Under the pieces are notes generated by a model. The model had not been told where the DNA came from. It saw only the letters and a list, made by a program, of their open reading frames with translations, and searched no databases. Below, one piece after another: positions 8,687 through 19,004 of a DNA stretch of 64,000 nucleotides. The stretch comes from Variovorax sp. TBS-050B. GTDB taxonomy: Bacteria > Pseudomonadota > Gammaproteobacteria > Burkholderiales > Burkholderiaceae_C. The stretch's first letter is position 1. Each line of letters begins with the position of its first letter. A program made the position numbers and the translations under genes. Location: positions 2,393,001 through 2,457,000 of the forward strand of contig NZ_JARXYR010000002.1 of NCBI RefSeq assembly GCF_029893635.1. The letters are read 5' to 3'.

Positions 8687-10930
8687 TCAGGCAAGTTGGG
8701 GTTGCAGGGAAAGCGGCGGCGTCTGCGACAGCTGCAGCGACGCCAGGGCGGCCTGCAGGTCGGCCTCGAAGGCCTCCACGCCGGCGCCGATCAGGTTCAG
8801 CGGAATGCCCATGGCCCAGGCCGCGGCCACGGCGGCCAGCAGGCTCTCGAGGCTGACGCCCGCATGCGTGGCACGCCACACCGTGAGGCGGCCGAGGCCC
8901 GGCAGGAAGGATTCGCTGCTGCCGTTGGCCAGCACCACGCGGTCCTGCCGCACCAGCACGGCCTTGCCGCCGGCGGCCTGGTGCGCGGCGAGCGCGGGAG
9001 ACTGCGCGTCGGCGGCATAGAGGATGACGCCGCCGTCGCACAGCGGCGCGAGGCCGGCCACGCGTTCGTCGCCCCCGTTGAGCACGGCCGTGCCCTCGGG
9101 CAGCACCACGTCGACCTGCGTGCGCAGCACCTTGACCATCTGGTCGCTCTCGGTGATGTCGTAGTCGGTCAGCGCCTCGGCGCCGTCGAGGTCGGTCACG
9201 ATGCCGATCTGGCAGCGGTCGTAGGGCAGGCCGTCGCGCAGGATGGTTTCGGCGCCGTTCTCGATCACCACGGCCTGCACGGCGCGGTTCATCAGCAGAC
9301 GGTGGCCGGCGTCCCAGTTGGCGCTGTCGCGCGCGTCGACGCGGCGGCGCTCGAGGAACAGGCCGTCGCGGCAGGCGAGGCCGGTGTGGCGTCCGCCGAG
9401 GTTGATGAGCCAGGCCACGAGCCGCGCGAGCACCGCGGTGTCGCGCGAACCGGCGACGCCGACCACGGGAATGCGGCCCGGCGCGTCGTTCGGGAACAGG
9501 TGGTCGCAGATCGCGCGGCCCACGGGGCGCGGCGAGCCGACGGCGGGCTTCAGGTGCATCAGCAGGCCGGGGCCGGCGTTGACTTCGACGATCGCGCCGC
9601 CCTGCGGGCCGAGCGGCCGGCCGATGTCCTGCGCCACGAGGTCGATGCCGGCGATGTCGAGCCCGACCACGCGCGCGGCCAGCACGGCGGCGTGCGCGAC
9701 TTCGGGGTGGACCTGATCGGTGCAGTCGTTCGCCATGTTGCCGTTGCGCTGGATCGTCACCACGCGGCCGGCGGCCGGCACCGAGCTGCCGTCGAGGTCC
9801 TGGCGCTTGAGTTCGAGCTGCAGCTTGGCGTCGGTGGCCAGCACGATCACGTCGAGCGGGAATTCTTCCTCGGCGCCGCGGCGCGGGTCGCTGTTGAGCT
9901 GCTTGTCGATCAGCTCGGCCACGGTGCTCTGGCCGTCGCCGGTCACCGTGATGATCTCGCCGCGCGCGGCGGCCACCACTTCGCCGCCCACCACCAGCAG
10001 GCGGTGCTCGTGGCCGCGGATGAAGCGCTCGACCATCACGTCGCTGCCCTCGGGCTCGGCGACGGCGAAGGCGGCCATCACTTCCTCGCGCGTCGTCAGT
10101 TCGAGCGACACGCCGCGGCCGTGGTTGGCGTCGGAGGGCTTCACCACCACCGGCACGCCGATGTCCTCGGCGGCTTCCCAGGCTTCTTCGGCGCTCTCGA
10201 CCACCTGGCCCTCGGGCACCGGCACGCCGCAGCTCGCGAGCAGCGACTTGGTGAGCTCCTTGTCGGAAGCGATCGATTCGCCGATGGCGCTGGTGTAGTC
10301 GGTCTCGGCGGTCCAGATGCGCTGCTGGTTCGCGCCATAGCCGAGCTGGACCAGGTTGCCGCTGTTGAGCCGCATGTGCGGAATGCCGCGGTCGGTGGCG
10401 GCGGCCACGATGGCGGCGGTGCTCGGGCCGAGGTAGCAGTCTTCCACCTTGGCCTTGACTGCGTCCACGGCCTTCTGCACGTCGGCGGCGGTGAACGGGT
10501 CGTTGTTGATGGCCGCCATCAGCAGGCGGTGGCCCTCGGCCAGCGCCACCCGCGCGACCTGCTCGTCGCGCGCGCGGAACACCATGCGGTAGACGCCGTG
10601 CGCCGAGGTGCTGCGCGTCTGGCCGAAGCCCGTCGGCATGCCGGCGAGGTTGAGCAGCTCGATCACCACGTGCTCGAGCACGTGGCCCGACCAGGTGCCT
10701 TCGGTCAGGCGCTGGATGAAGCCGCCGCGCTCGCCCACGCCGCAGTGGTGCTCGATGAGCGCGGGCAGCAGGCCGGTCAGCCGGTCGGTGAAGCCCTCGA
10801 TCTTGTTCGAGGGGTAGTCTTCGAGCTCGCCGAGGTCGAGCCAGACTTCCAGCACGGGCCGGTAGGTCCAGAGGTTGGGGCCGCGCAAATAGTTGATGCG
10901 CAACAGGCGGATGTCGTCGAAACGGGTCAT
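8687..10930 (-). CDS. CphA'-type cyanophycin synthetase with degenerate Mur-ligase site
   Basis: A 747-residue paralogue of CphA, first gene of the minus-strand pair. The N-terminal domain ([19 protein letters not shown]) and the ATP-grasp domain ([11 protein letters not shown] at 264-274, [12 protein letters not shown] at 449-460) are intact. The Mur-ligase P-loop is not: where CphA has TGTNGKTT this protein has AGSRDTAVL at 493-501, lacking the Gly-Lys-Thr core. It also ends about 100 residues earlier, without the C-terminal lid region. This resembles CphA2/CphA'-type enzymes, which keep one ATP-using site. The ATG at 10930 is preferred because conservation starts there; the frame is open a further 18 codons. 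It may act on beta-Asp-Arg dipeptides (inference). Confidence 0.85.
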   Translation of the reverse strand: MTRFDDIRLLRINYLRGPNLWTYRPVLEVWLDLGELEDYPSNKIEGFTDRLTGLLPALIEHHCGVGERGGFIQRLTEGTWSGHVLEHVVIELLNLAGMPTGFGQTRSTSAHGVYRMVFRARDEQVARVALAEGHRLLMAAINNDPFTAADVQKAVDAVKAKVEDCYLGPSTAAIVAAATDRGIPHMRLNSGNLVQLGYGANQQRIWTAETDYTSAIGESIASDKELTKSLLASCGVPVPEGQVVESAEEAWEAAEDIGVPVVVKPSDANHGRGVSLELTTREEVMAAFAVAEPEGSDVMVERFIRGHEHRLLVVGGEVVAAARGEIITVTGDGQSTVAELIDKQLNSDPRRGAEEEFPLDVIVLATDAKLQLELKRQDLDGSSVPAAGRVVTIQRNGNMANDCTDQVHPEVAHAAVLAARVVGLDIAGIDLVAQDIGRPLGPQGGAIVEVNAGPGLLMHLKPAVGSPRPVGRAICDHLFPNDAPGRIPVVGVAGSRDTAVLARLVAWLINLGGRHTGLACRDGLFLERRRVDARDSANWDAGHRLLMNRAVQAVVIENGAETILRDGLPYDRCQIGIVTDLDGAEALTDYDITESDQMVKVLRTQVDVVLPEGTAVLNGGDERVAGLAPLCDGGVILYAADAQSPALAAHQAAGGKAVLVRQDRVVLANGSSESFLPGLGRLTVWRATHAGVSLESLLAAVAAAWAMGIPLNLIGAGVEAFEADLQAALASLQLSQTPPLSLQPQLA

Positions 10931-11001
10931 GCAAACGTTCGATGTGCTTTGGCCGAGTACCGCGGCGCCTTCAAGCGCGCCCATGGCGATCGGTCAGAAT
11001 C

Positions 11002-11021
11002 GGCGCCCGACACGGGGCGCC
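11002..11021. promoter_or_regulatory. Inverted repeat in the divergent cphA'/ABC control region
   Basis: GGCGCCC, a 6-nt spacer (GACACG) and GGGCGCC form a perfect 7-bp inverted repeat. It lies in the 139-nt region between the divergent starts at 10930 and 11070. Flanking CATGGCG direct repeats occur at 10982 and 11022. It could be an operator or an RNA hairpin; no clear sigma-70 promoter was seen beside it. Confidence 0.3.
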
Positions 11022-11069
11022 ATGGCGCGGTCCCTGCGGCCCGCGACGGGCAAGAGTCAAAGAAACACA

Positions 11070-13356
11070 ATGCAACATCACGATCCAGTCGGCACCCGGG
11101 AGGGCGAAAAAGCAGCGGCGGCTTCAGACGCCCTGAAAAGCCGCCTCGCAGCCGCGGAAAACGTTCTGATCACATTGCCGGTTGACCTCGACGAAGAACT
11201 TCGGTTTACCTCGGGGCTGGTGGCGCTGACCGACCGGCGCCTGGTCGCGCTGGGCCAGCAAGGGCAGTGGCGTGAGTGGTCACTATCAGACGCCGATCTC
11301 GAGCTGCACCTGAACGACCATGCCGGCGTCGGAACCCTCGACCTGACGGCCCCCGGCGGCCTGCTCGCGCGCTGGCGCTACACGCTCGCGGGCCAGCCGG
11401 CGGCGCTCAAGCTGCTCAAGCTCTTCGGGCAGCGCAGCGGCGGCCCGGCTGTCGCCGAGGCGACAGCCGAGCCCGACGGTGACGACCTGCTGACCGACAG
11501 CGAACTGCAGACCCCCCCGTCCACCTGGGTGCTGCTGCGGCTCGGCCGCTTTGCCCGGCCCTACCGCAAGCAGCTGATCGCCGGTTTCATCCTGACCCTG
11601 ATTTCGACCGCCGCGAGCCTGGTGCCGCCGTACCTGACCATTCCGCTGATGGACGACATCCTGATTCCGTTCCAGAACGGACAGAAGATCGACCCCGCGC
11701 ACGTGGCGCTGTACCTCGGCGGCCTGCTCGGCGCGGCGCTGGTCGGCTGGGGGCTGGGCTGGGCGCGCACCTACCTGCTCGCGCTGGTCTCGGAACGCAT
11801 CGGCGCCGACCTGCGCACCACGACCTACGAGCACCTGCTGACCCTGCCGCTCGACTACTTCGGCGGCAAGCGCACCGGCGACCTGATGGCGCGCATCGGC
11901 TCCGAGACCGACCGCATCAACGTCTTCCTCTCGCTGCACGCGCTCGACTTCGCCAACGACGTGCTGATGATCGTGATGACCGCGTTCATCCTGTTCTCGA
12001 TCAACCCGCTGCTCGCGGTGGTCACGCTGGTGCCGCTGCCCTTCATCGCGTGGATGATCCACGTGGTGCGCGACCGGCTGCGCACCGGCTTCGAGAAGAT
12101 CGACCGCGTCTGGTCCGAAGTGACGAACGTGCTGGCCGACACCATTCCCGGCATCCGCGTGGTCAAGGCCTTCGCGCAGGAGCGCCGCGAGGCCGAGCGC
12201 TTCCGCGCCGCCAACGCCTACAACCTGCAGGTCAACGACAAGCTCAACCGCACCTGGTCGCTGTTCACGCCGACCGTCTCGCTCTTGACCGAGATCGGCC
12301 TGCTCGTGGTCTGGGCCTTCGGCATCTGGCAGGTGGCGCGCGGCAGCATCACGGTGGGCGTGCTGACGGCCTTCATCGCCTACATCGGGCGCTTCTACAC
12401 GCGGCTCGACTCGATGAGCCGCATCGTCTCGGTCACGCAGAAGGCCGCGGCGGGCGCCAAGCGCATCTTCGACATCCTCGACCATGTGAGCAACGTGCCC
12501 GAGCCCGCGAATTCCGGTGAAGGTGGAGCGCGTGCAGGGCCGCATCGAGATGAGCGGGCTGGGCTTCCGCTACGGCTCGCGCGCGGTGATCCACGACCTC
12601 GACCTCGTGATCGAGCCGGGCGAGATGATCGGCCTCGTGGGCCACAGCGGCTCGGGCAAGAGCACGCTGGTCAACCTGATCTGCCGCTTCTACGACGTGA
12701 CCGACGGCGCGATCAAGGTCGACGGCACCGACATCCGCCGCTTCGCGGTGGCCGACTACCGGCGCCACGTCGGGTTGGTGCTGCAGGAGCCTTTCCTCTT
12801 CTTCGGCACCATCGCGCAGAACATCGCCTACGGCAAGCCCGACGCCACGCGCGAGGAGATCGTCGCCGCCGCGCGCGCCGCGCATGCGCACGACTTCATC
12901 CTGCGGCTGCCGCACGGCTACGACTCGCTCGTGGGCGAGCGCGGGCAGGGGCTCTCGGGCGGCGAGCGGCAGCGCATCAGCATCGCGCGCGCGCTGTTGA
13001 TCGACCCGCGCATCCTGATCCTCGACGAAGCCACCTCGGCCGTCGACACCGAGACCGAGAAGGAGATCCAGAAGGCGCTCGACAACCTCGTGCAGGGCCG
13101 CACCACGATCGCGATTGCGCACCGGCTCTCGACCCTGCGCAAGGCCGACCGGCTCGTGGTCATGGACCGCGGCGAGGTGGTCGAGGTCGGCCCGCACGAC
13201 GCGCTGATGGCGAAGCAGGGCGCCTACTGGCGGCTCTACCAGGCCCAGCTGCGCCAGGGCGACGACGATGCGAGCGAGGGCGCGGTCCAGGAGCGCGCGG
13301 GCGCCCAGGCGGCGCTGGCGGTCAGCCACGCGGCCCATCCCGCCGGAGAGGTCTGA
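11070..13356 (+). pseudogene. Cyanophycin-associated ABC transporter (permease-ATPase), frameshifted
   Basis: A single-chain ABC exporter-type protein of about 760 residues, split by one extra base. From 11070 the frame encodes a unique N-terminal domain of about 150 residues, then a six-helix transmembrane domain (about residues 170-460) ending [13 protein letters not shown]. Homology continues in the next frame from 12514: [14 protein letters not shown], Walker [10 protein letters not shown], signature [15 protein letters not shown], Walker [11 protein letters not shown]. Removing one T at 12512-12513 (inside GAATTC) restores NPVKVERVQ, so this is a 1-nt insertion or a sequencing error. The downstream half could start only at the GTG at 12517. 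It resembles the ABC protein found beside cyanophycin genes and DUF1854 in other Burkholderiales; substrate unknown. Confidence 0.85.
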
Positions 13357-13362
13357 AAAACA

Positions 13363-13854
13363 ATGAACGCGACGAGCACCATCACCCCCTTCGAGGGCTT
13401 TGCGCTGGCACGCGACGGTTTCGGCCGGCTCGTGCTGACCGATCCGCACGGCGAGCAGCATGCCGGCGTCACGCCGGTGCGCGCCTTTCCGCTCAGCGCG
13501 CCCGGCGAGGGCGTTTCGCTGGTCGGCGGCGACGGCCGCGAGCTGGTCTGGATCGACCGCGCCGAGCAACTGCCGGCGCCTGCGCGCGCGCTGCTCGAAG
13601 AGGAACTCGCGGTGCGTGACTTCGCGCCCACGCTGCTGAAGCTGCACAGCGTCTCGAGCTTCGGCGTGCCGAGCACCTGGACCGTGAGCACCGACCGCGG
13701 CGAGACCAGCTTCGTGCTCAAGGCCGAGGAAGACATCCGGCGGCTCGAAGGCGGCGCGCTGCTGATCGCGAGCGCGCACGGCGTGCAGTTCCGCATTCCC
13801 GACACGAAGGCGCTCGACCGCGCCTCGCGCAAGCTGCTCGAGCGCTTCCTCTAG
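13363..13854 (+). CDS. DUF1854 family protein, cyanophycin-associated
   Basis: A 163-residue soluble protein matching the DUF1854 family that accompanies cyanophycin synthetase genes and the adjacent ABC protein in betaproteobacteria. Visible features are a beta-rich N-terminus ([20 protein letters not shown]), a middle part ([23 protein letters not shown]) and an end predicting a short helix ([12 protein letters not shown]). It begins 6 nt after the ABC gene's stop, so it is cotranscribed with it. No catalytic motif is evident; a regulatory or accessory role to the ABC protein is only inferred from constant linkage. Its TAG stop lies inside a hairpin shared with the convergent acyltransferase gene. 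Confidence 0.8.
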   Translation: MNATSTITPFEGFALARDGFGRLVLTDPHGEQHAGVTPVRAFPLSAPGEGVSLVGGDGRELVWIDRAEQLPAPARALLEEELAVRDFAPTLLKLHSVSSFGVPSTWTVSTDRGETSFVLKAEEDIRRLEGGALLIASAHGVQFRIPDTKALDRASRKLLERFL

Positions 13855-13876
13855 GGCCTGTGAACAGGCCCTAGAG
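13849..13876. terminator. Bidirectional hairpin containing both convergent stop codons
   Basis: CTAGGGCCTG, loop TGAA and CAGGCCCTAG form a perfect 10-bp stem, extended by two more pairs to 12 bp. The TAG of the DUF1854 gene (13852-13854) lies in one arm and the TAG of the acyltransferase gene (13871-13873, minus strand) in the other. There is no long U tract, so termination efficiency is uncertain. Confidence 0.6.
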
Positions 13877-15001
13877 AAGCGGGCTGTGGCCGGTCTCGGC
13901 CCGCAGCGCGGCGCCAGCGCCGGCCAGTGCGGGCGCGGGTGACCGCTTGACCGCCGCGGCCCGGCGGTGGCCCCAGGCGGTGATGGGCTTCTCGAAGCCG
14001 CGGTGCAGTCCGTGCGAGAGCAGCAGCGCCAGCCCGAACGAGAGCAGCAGCAGCGGCGTGCCGACCACCAGCCCCGGCAGCGCCGCGATCACCGCGTTCG
14101 CGGCCACGTACTGCACCAGGTACATCGCATACGAGCGATGCCCGACGAACACCAGCCACTTCGACGCCAGCCCGCGCGCCAGCCAGGTGCGCGGGGCGAC
14201 CAGCGCCGGGATCAGCAGCGTCACGAGCAGGCTGTAGACCGCGATGGCGCTGGCCGTGCCGATGCGGTCGGCCACGAGCGGAAAGCGGCGCTGCCACAGG
14301 AGCAGCAGCAGGACCAGCGCGAGCGCCACGCCGTGGTTCATCAACCCGCCGAGCAGCGCGAAGCCGCGGCGCGAATGCAGCGCGATGGCGAGCCCCGTGC
14401 CAAGCAGCATGCCGATGTAGTTCTGCGGCAGCAGCAGCTTCCACTCGTGGCCGCCGATGCCGATCATCGCCAGCGCCGCGATGCAGAAGCCGACGGCCGC
14501 CAGCGCCGAGCGCGGCGTGGTGCCGAACACCACGAGCAGCGCCGGCCAGACCAGGTAGTACTTCCACTCCACGGCCAGCGTCCAGGTCATGTGCAGCGGC
14601 GCGAGTTCGGCGAGTTCGTTCTGCAGGCTCAGGTAGTAGGGCGCCGCGGCCTTCATCTGCGCCCAGCTGCCGTCGCCCGCGAGCCAGCTCAGGCCCAGCA
14701 CCGCGAGGAAGACCAGCAGGTAGAGCGGCAGCAGGCGCGTTGCGCGGCGGATGTAGAAGGCCTGCAGCGAGATGCGGCCCGTGGCGTCGCGCTCCCGCAG
14801 CAGCAGCGTGGTGATGAGAAAGCCCGAGAGCACGAAGAAGGCGTGCACGCCGAGCCAGCCCGAGAAGCGCGTCCAGCCGATGCCGCCGAAATGCTCGCTG
14901 AAGACGAGGAACACCGAGACGGCGCGCAGCCCGTCGAGCGCCGCGAAGTTGCGCGTGGCGCGGTATGCCTCGAAGCTGATCGCTGTCGCGCGCTCGCTCA
15001 T
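13871..15001 (-). CDS. Acyltransferase family 3 (OafA/YrhL-like) membrane protein
   Basis: A 376-residue integral membrane O-acyltransferase. The N-terminus has the family motif ([18 protein letters not shown], with the catalytic-type His in the first helix) followed by [16 protein letters not shown] and [13 protein letters not shown]. About ten hydrophobic segments follow. These enzymes add acetyl or other acyl groups to sugars of surface polysaccharides, lipopolysaccharide or peptidoglycan at the inner membrane. The start is the ATG at 15001, after a GGGGA/AGG-rich stretch, although the frame is open further upstream. Neighbours give no clue to the acceptor. The terminal 25 residues are Ala/Pro-rich and poorly conserved by eye. 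Confidence 0.85.
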   Translation of the reverse strand: MSERATAISFEAYRATRNFAALDGLRAVSVFLVFSEHFGGIGWTRFSGWLGVHAFFVLSGFLITTLLLRERDATGRISLQAFYIRRATRLLPLYLLVFLAVLGLSWLAGDGSWAQMKAAAPYYLSLQNELAELAPLHMTWTLAVEWKYYLVWPALLVVFGTTPRSALAAVGFCIAALAMIGIGGHEWKLLLPQNYIGMLLGTGLAIALHSRRGFALLGGLMNHGVALALVLLLLLWQRRFPLVADRIGTASAIAVYSLLVTLLIPALVAPRTWLARGLASKWLVFVGHRSYAMYLVQYVAANAVIAALPGLVVGTPLLLLSFGLALLLSHGLHRGFEKPITAWGHRRAAAVKRSPAPALAGAGAALRAETGHSPLL

Positions 15002-15164
15002 CCTGTCCCCGCGGCCGTGTCCTTGTGTGTGTGAGGCGCAGGATTTTGCCCGACATACGGCAATTGCGTTACAACTTGGTGGCATAAACGCCACATCGCA
15101 TGCCTTCGCCGGCGAAAATCGCCGACCCCTTGAACTACCCGGCCGTTGTCCTCGGCGGACTGAC

Positions 15165-15893
15165 ATGCCCCTGCACACCACCGCGCTCGTCCTCTTCTCC
15201 GGCGGCCAGGATTCGACCACCTGCCTCGCCGATGCGCTTTCCAAGTACCAGCGGGTCGAGACCCTGGGCTTCGACTACGGCCAGCGCCACCGGGTCGAGC
15301 TCGACGTGCGCGGCAGCATCCTCGCGAAGATGCGCGAGCGCTTTCCCGACTGGGCGCCGCGGCTCGGCCCCGACCACGTGCTCACGCTCGCGGCCCTGGC
15401 CCAGCTCGGCGGCTCCTCGCTCACCGAGGAAGTGGCTTTCGAGATGCAGGCCGACGGCCTGCCGAACACCTTCGTGCCCGGGCGCAACCTGCTGTTCCTC
15501 ACGCTCGCGGGCGCGCTCGCATACCGGCGCGGGCTGCAGGTGATCGTCACCGGCGTCTGCGAGACTGACTTCTCCGGCTATCCCGACTGCCGCGACGACA
15601 CGATGAAGGCGATGCAGCTCGCGCTCTCGCTCGGGCTGGAGCGCCGCCTGGTCATCGAGACCCCGCTGATGTGGATCGACAAGGCCGAGACCTGGCAGAT
15701 GGCACGCCGGCTCGGTGGCGCACCGCTGGTCGACCTGATCGTGGAAGAAACCCACACCTGCTACCTCGGCGACCGCAGCCACCGGCAGGCCTGGGGCTAT
15801 GGCTGCGGCAGCTGCCCGGCGTGCGAGCTGCGCGCGAAGGGGTGGGAGCGCTATGTGGCGGCCGCGCCCGCCGATGCGACCTCCACGCGGTAG
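15165..15893 (+). CDS. queC: 7-cyano-7-deazaguanine synthase QueC
   Basis: A 242-residue cytoplasmic PP-loop ATPase that converts 7-carboxy-7-deazaguanine to preQ0 in queuosine synthesis. The PP-loop SGGQDS is at residues 12-17. The zinc site is at the C-terminus ([25 protein letters not shown]), and [12 protein letters not shown] and [13 protein letters not shown] are family blocks. The ATG at 15165 is used because the family begins just before [12 protein letters not shown], although the frame is open upstream. No preQ1 riboswitch was recognised in the 163-nt upstream region. Its last 43 nt overlap the end of the convergent YddA-like gene. Confidence 0.92.
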   Translation: MPLHTTALVLFSGGQDSTTCLADALSKYQRVETLGFDYGQRHRVELDVRGSILAKMRERFPDWAPRLGPDHVLTLAALAQLGGSSLTEEVAFEMQADGLPNTFVPGRNLLFLTLAGALAYRRGLQVIVTGVCETDFSGYPDCRDDTMKAMQLALSLGLERRLVIETPLMWIDKAETWQMARRLGGAPLVDLIVEETHTCYLGDRSHRQAWGYGCGSCPACELRAKGWERYVAAAPADATSTR

Positions 15894-17641
15894 CGCGCGG
15901 CGGCGCCCTCGGCGGTGTCGGGCACCAGCGTCCAGCGCTGGGTGTGGAACTCGCCGACCGCCGCGCGGTGCGCGATCGACACCATCGCGCCGCCCTTGCC
16001 ACGCACCATCTCCGAGAGCCGCTGGTAGAGCGTGCGCTCGGCCGGGGCGTCCAGCGCACTGCTGATCTCGTCGGCGAAGATCCAGCTCGGCTTCTTCAGC
16101 AGCACGCGCGCGATCGCGAGGCGCTGCTGTTCGCCGCCCGAGAGCTTCTGGCTCCAGGCGTCGCTGTCGTCGAGGCGTGCGGCCAGATCGGGCAGCAGCG
16201 CGTCATCGAGCGCTTGGCGCAGCTGCGCGTCGCTGTACTTCGAGGCGTCTTCCGGATAGGCCAGCGCCTGGCGCAGCGGCCCGTCGGGCACGTAGGGCCG
16301 CTGCGGCATGAACATCGCATCGGCCGGCACCTGCACGCGTCCGCGCGCGAACGGCCAGATGCCCGCGAAGGCGCGGAACAGCGTCGACTTGCCGCTGCCC
16401 GAGGGCCCCTGCACCAGCACGCTCTCGCCGGCAGCGGCCGAGAGCGCCGCATCAGCGAGCAGCGGCCGGCCGTTGGGCAGGCTCAGCGACAGGCTGTCGG
16501 TGCGGAGGGCCTCGGCGTCGCTGCGTTCGAGCGCCCGCGCCTGCGCGGTGCGCGCGCGGATCGCGTCGTCGAAGCTGGTCAGGCGGTCGGCGGTGGCGCG
16601 CCATGCGGCCACGTTGTCATAGTTGTCGACGAACCAACTCAGCGAATCCTGCACCCGGCCGAAGGCCGTCGAGATCTGCATCAGCTGGCCCAGCTGGATC
16701 GCGCCGCTGAAGAAGCGCGGTGCCGCGACCACGAAGGGAAAGATCACCGCGGCCTGCCCGAAGAAGGCAGTGAAGGTCACGAGGTTCTTCTGCTGCTTGA
16801 TGAGCGCGAGGTAGTTGCGCAGCACCGCACCGAAGCGCAGGTCGAGCTGACCGCGTTCCACCGTTTCGCCGCGGTCGAGCGCGATCGCCTCGCTGTACTC
16901 GCGCACGCGCACCAGGTGGTGCCGGAAGTCGGCCTCAAAGCGCTGCTGGCGGAAGTTGAGCCCGATCAGCGGCCGGCCGATGTAGTGCGTGATGATCGTG
17001 CCGATCACGCAGTAGACGAGTGCGAGCCAGACCATGGAGCCGGCGATCTCATACGTGCTGCCGCCGATCGGCAGCGCCACCGTGCCCGACAGGCCCCAGA
17101 GAATGCCCACGAAGCTGACCAGCGTGACCACGGCATTCAGGAGGCCCATCGACAGCGTCATGGTCGCGCTCGTGAAGAGGTGCATGTCCTCCTGGATGCG
17201 CTGGTCGGGATTGTCGGGCGTGGTGCCGTCGTTGCCGGCGTAGCGCGCGAGCTCCAGTTCGTAGAAGGTGCGGTTGGCCATCCAGCGGCCGAGATAGTTG
17301 CGCGTGATCCAGGCGCGCCAGCGCAGCTGCAGCAATTGCGTCACATAGAACTTGAGCACCTGCAGCGCGATATTGAAGAAGGCGAGCACGCAGAACACGC
17401 GGATCTCGCGCCAGAACACGGTGGCGTCCTTGTTCTGCAGTCCGTCGTAGAAGCGCCCGTACCACTGGTTGAAGAGCACGAGCGCATACACGTAGGCCAG
17501 ATTCAGCGCGACGATCGCCGCGAACATGATCCGTGCCCGCCATTTCTCCTCCGACTGGAAGTAGGGCGCCGCGAGCCGGAGGACGCGGCGCAGCACCTGG
17601 ACGAAGGTCTTGGCGCGTTCGTTGACGGAAGGAGAAGACAT
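15851..17641 (-). CDS. ABC transporter ATP-binding/permease protein, YddA/SbmA-like
   Basis: A 596-residue inner-membrane protein that joins an SbmA/BacA-type membrane domain (ABC_membrane_2, about residues 20-350, with [13 protein letters not shown] and [18 protein letters not shown]) to a C-terminal ATPase. Walker [10 protein letters not shown] lies around residue 411, the signature is [16 protein letters not shown] and Walker B is [13 protein letters not shown]. This layout is that of E. coli YddA and relatives of the peroxisomal ABCD transporters. Substrates are mostly unknown; long-chain acyl compounds, peptides or cobalamin have been proposed for relatives. It is transcribed toward queC and overlaps its 3' end by 43 nt. 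A 324-nt control region separates it from the divergent phosphonate importer. Confidence 0.88.
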   Translation of the reverse strand: MSSPSVNERAKTFVQVLRRVLRLAAPYFQSEEKWRARIMFAAIVALNLAYVYALVLFNQWYGRFYDGLQNKDATVFWREIRVFCVLAFFNIALQVLKFYVTQLLQLRWRAWITRNYLGRWMANRTFYELELARYAGNDGTTPDNPDQRIQEDMHLFTSATMTLSMGLLNAVVTLVSFVGILWGLSGTVALPIGGSTYEIAGSMVWLALVYCVIGTIITHYIGRPLIGLNFRQQRFEADFRHHLVRVREYSEAIALDRGETVERGQLDLRFGAVLRNYLALIKQQKNLVTFTAFFGQAAVIFPFVVAAPRFFSGAIQLGQLMQISTAFGRVQDSLSWFVDNYDNVAAWRATADRLTSFDDAIRARTAQARALERSDAEALRTDSLSLSLPNGRPLLADAALSAAAGESVLVQGPSGSGKSTLFRAFAGIWPFARGRVQVPADAMFMPQRPYVPDGPLRQALAYPEDASKYSDAQLRQALDDALLPDLAARLDDSDAWSQKLSGGEQQRLAIARVLLKKPSWIFADEISSALDAPAERTLYQRLSEMVRGKGGAMVSIAHRAAVGEFHTQRWTLVPDTAEGAAARYRVEVASAGAAAT

Positions 17642-17965
17642 GCGGGGTTCCTCGAAGGCGCTCGCGCGCGGGGATCGATCGTGAGGAAGCCATCCTAGAC
17701 AAATTCCTTAAGCGGGCCTGAAGCGGTGCGCGGCTGGACCGCACCGACCGTCACGGAAGCGAAACAAGCACGGGGCGCAAGCCGAAAGGCGGCGCCCATC
17801 GGGCGGCGGCGATGACATGTGCATGACGAACGCACGCGCCCCATGACAAATGCCTGTCACACGGGGCTGCGAGCATCGCCCCCGTTTACGGTCGCGTGCA
17901 CGTGCCGCTTTCTTCTGCTTTTCTTCCTTTCTTTCCTTCTTTCTCTTCCTCCTTCAAGGATTCCC
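17642..17965. promoter_or_regulatory. Divergent intergenic region with Pho-like repeats and pyrimidine-rich leader
   Basis: This 324-nt gap separates the YddA-like gene (minus) from the phosphonate binding-protein gene (plus) and holds no gene I can support. ATGACA recurs at 17812, 17823 (as ATGACG) and 17843. The first two are 11 bp apart, and 17843-17860 reads ATGACAA-ATGC-CTGTCAC, whose second half matches the Pho-box half-site CTGTCAC exactly. Positions 17908-17955 are almost pure pyrimidine and run straight into the AAGGA ribosome-binding site at 17956. Confidence 0.45.
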
Positions 17966-19000
17966 ATGTCGCGTCGTTTCATCCGCTGGGCCGCCGTGCC
18001 GGCTGCCCTGCTCTCGCTCGCCTTCGCCGCTTCGGCGCAGGGCCGTACCGAGCTGCTGGTCTACACCGCGCTCGAAGCCGACCAGGTGCAGGCCTACAAG
18101 GCCGCCTTCGAGAAGGAGAACCCGTCGATCGAACTGAAGTTCGTGCGCGACTCCACCGGCATCGTCACCGCCAAGCTGCTGGCCGAGAAGGCCAATCCGC
18201 AGGCCGACGTGGTGTGGGGCCTGGCCGCCACCTCGCTGATGCTGCTCGACAAGGAAGGCATGCTGCAGCCCTACGCACCCAAGGGCCTCGATGCGGTCAA
18301 GCCCACCATGCGCGACCCCGCGAACCCGCCCAAGTGGGTGGGCATGGACGTGTGGTCCTCGGCCCTCTGCTTCAACACCGCCGAGGCGCAGAAGAAGAAC
18401 CTGCCGAAGCCCACGAGCTGGGCCGACCTGACCAACCCCGTCTACAAGGGCCAGATCACCATGCCGAACCCGGCCGCCTCGGGCACCGGCTACCTGATGG
18501 TCTCGGGCTGGATCCAGATGATGGGTGAAGAGAAGGCGTGGAAGTACATGGACGCGCTGCACCAGAACATCGGCATCTACAGCCAGTCGGGCAGCAAGCC
18601 CTGCCGCCAGGCCGGCGCCGGCGAGTTCGCGCTCGGCATGTCCTTCGAATACCGCGCCAACAAGACCAAGCGCGACGGTGCGCCGATCGACATCGTGCTG
18701 CCGAAGGAAGGCCTGGGCTGGGACATGGAAGCCACCGGCATCCTCAAGACCAGCAAGAAGCAGGAGGCCGCCAAGGCACTCGCCGACTGGGCCGTGACCC
18801 GGCAGGCCAACGAGCTCTATGCCAAGAACTTCGCCGTGCTCGCGCTGCCGGGCATCCAGGAGAAGCTCGAATTCGTGCCGGGCGACGTCGAGAAGCTGCT
18901 CGCGAAGAACGACTTCACCTGGGCCGCCGCGAACCGCGAGCGCATCCTGACCGAGTGGTCCAAGCGCTACGAATCGAAGTCGGAAAAGAAGCCGATGTGA
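17966..19000 (+). CDS. 2-aminoethylphosphonate-type ABC transporter substrate-binding protein
   Basis: A 344-residue periplasmic binding protein with a Sec signal peptide (MSRRFIRWAAVPAALLSLAF, cleavage near ASAQG). The sequence YTALEADQVQAYKAAFEKEN, then FVRDSTGIVTAKLLAEKANP, then WGLAATSLMLL closely fits the PhnS2 family of putative 2-aminoethylphosphonate binding proteins within the Fe3+/AfuA-type fold. The ATG at 17966 follows AAGGA at 17956-17960. It is followed by its ATPase and a fused permease on the same strand, with a long palindromic repeat in the gap. Regulation by phosphate limitation is plausible given the upstream Pho-like repeats. Ferric iron as substrate is a less likely alternative. 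Confidence 0.85.
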   Translation: MSRRFIRWAAVPAALLSLAFAASAQGRTELLVYTALEADQVQAYKAAFEKENPSIELKFVRDSTGIVTAKLLAEKANPQADVVWGLAATSLMLLDKEGMLQPYAPKGLDAVKPTMRDPANPPKWVGMDVWSSALCFNTAEAQKKNLPKPTSWADLTNPVYKGQITMPNPAASGTGYLMVSGWIQMMGEEKAWKYMDALHQNIGIYSQSGSKPCRQAGAGEFALGMSFEYRANKTKRDGAPIDIVLPKEGLGWDMEATGILKTSKKQEAAKALADWAVTRQANELYAKNFAVLALPGIQEKLEFVPGDVEKLLAKNDFTWAAANRERILTEWSKRYESKSEKKPM

Positions 19001-19004
19001 ATCT

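Noticed and set aside
6130..11185. Very long plus-strand frames opposite both cyanophycin synthetase genes
   Set aside because: Low-complexity His/Val/Ala/Gly composition and perfect overlap with conserved minus-strand genes; shadows.
12505..12520. Programmed ribosomal frameshifting in the ABC transporter
   Set aside because: No slippery sequence or downstream stimulator is evident; a one-base insertion or sequencing error is simpler.
15002..15164. A preQ1 riboswitch upstream of queC
   Set aside because: No recognisable preQ1 aptamer; only a short GTGGC/GCCAC stem around 15090 was seen.
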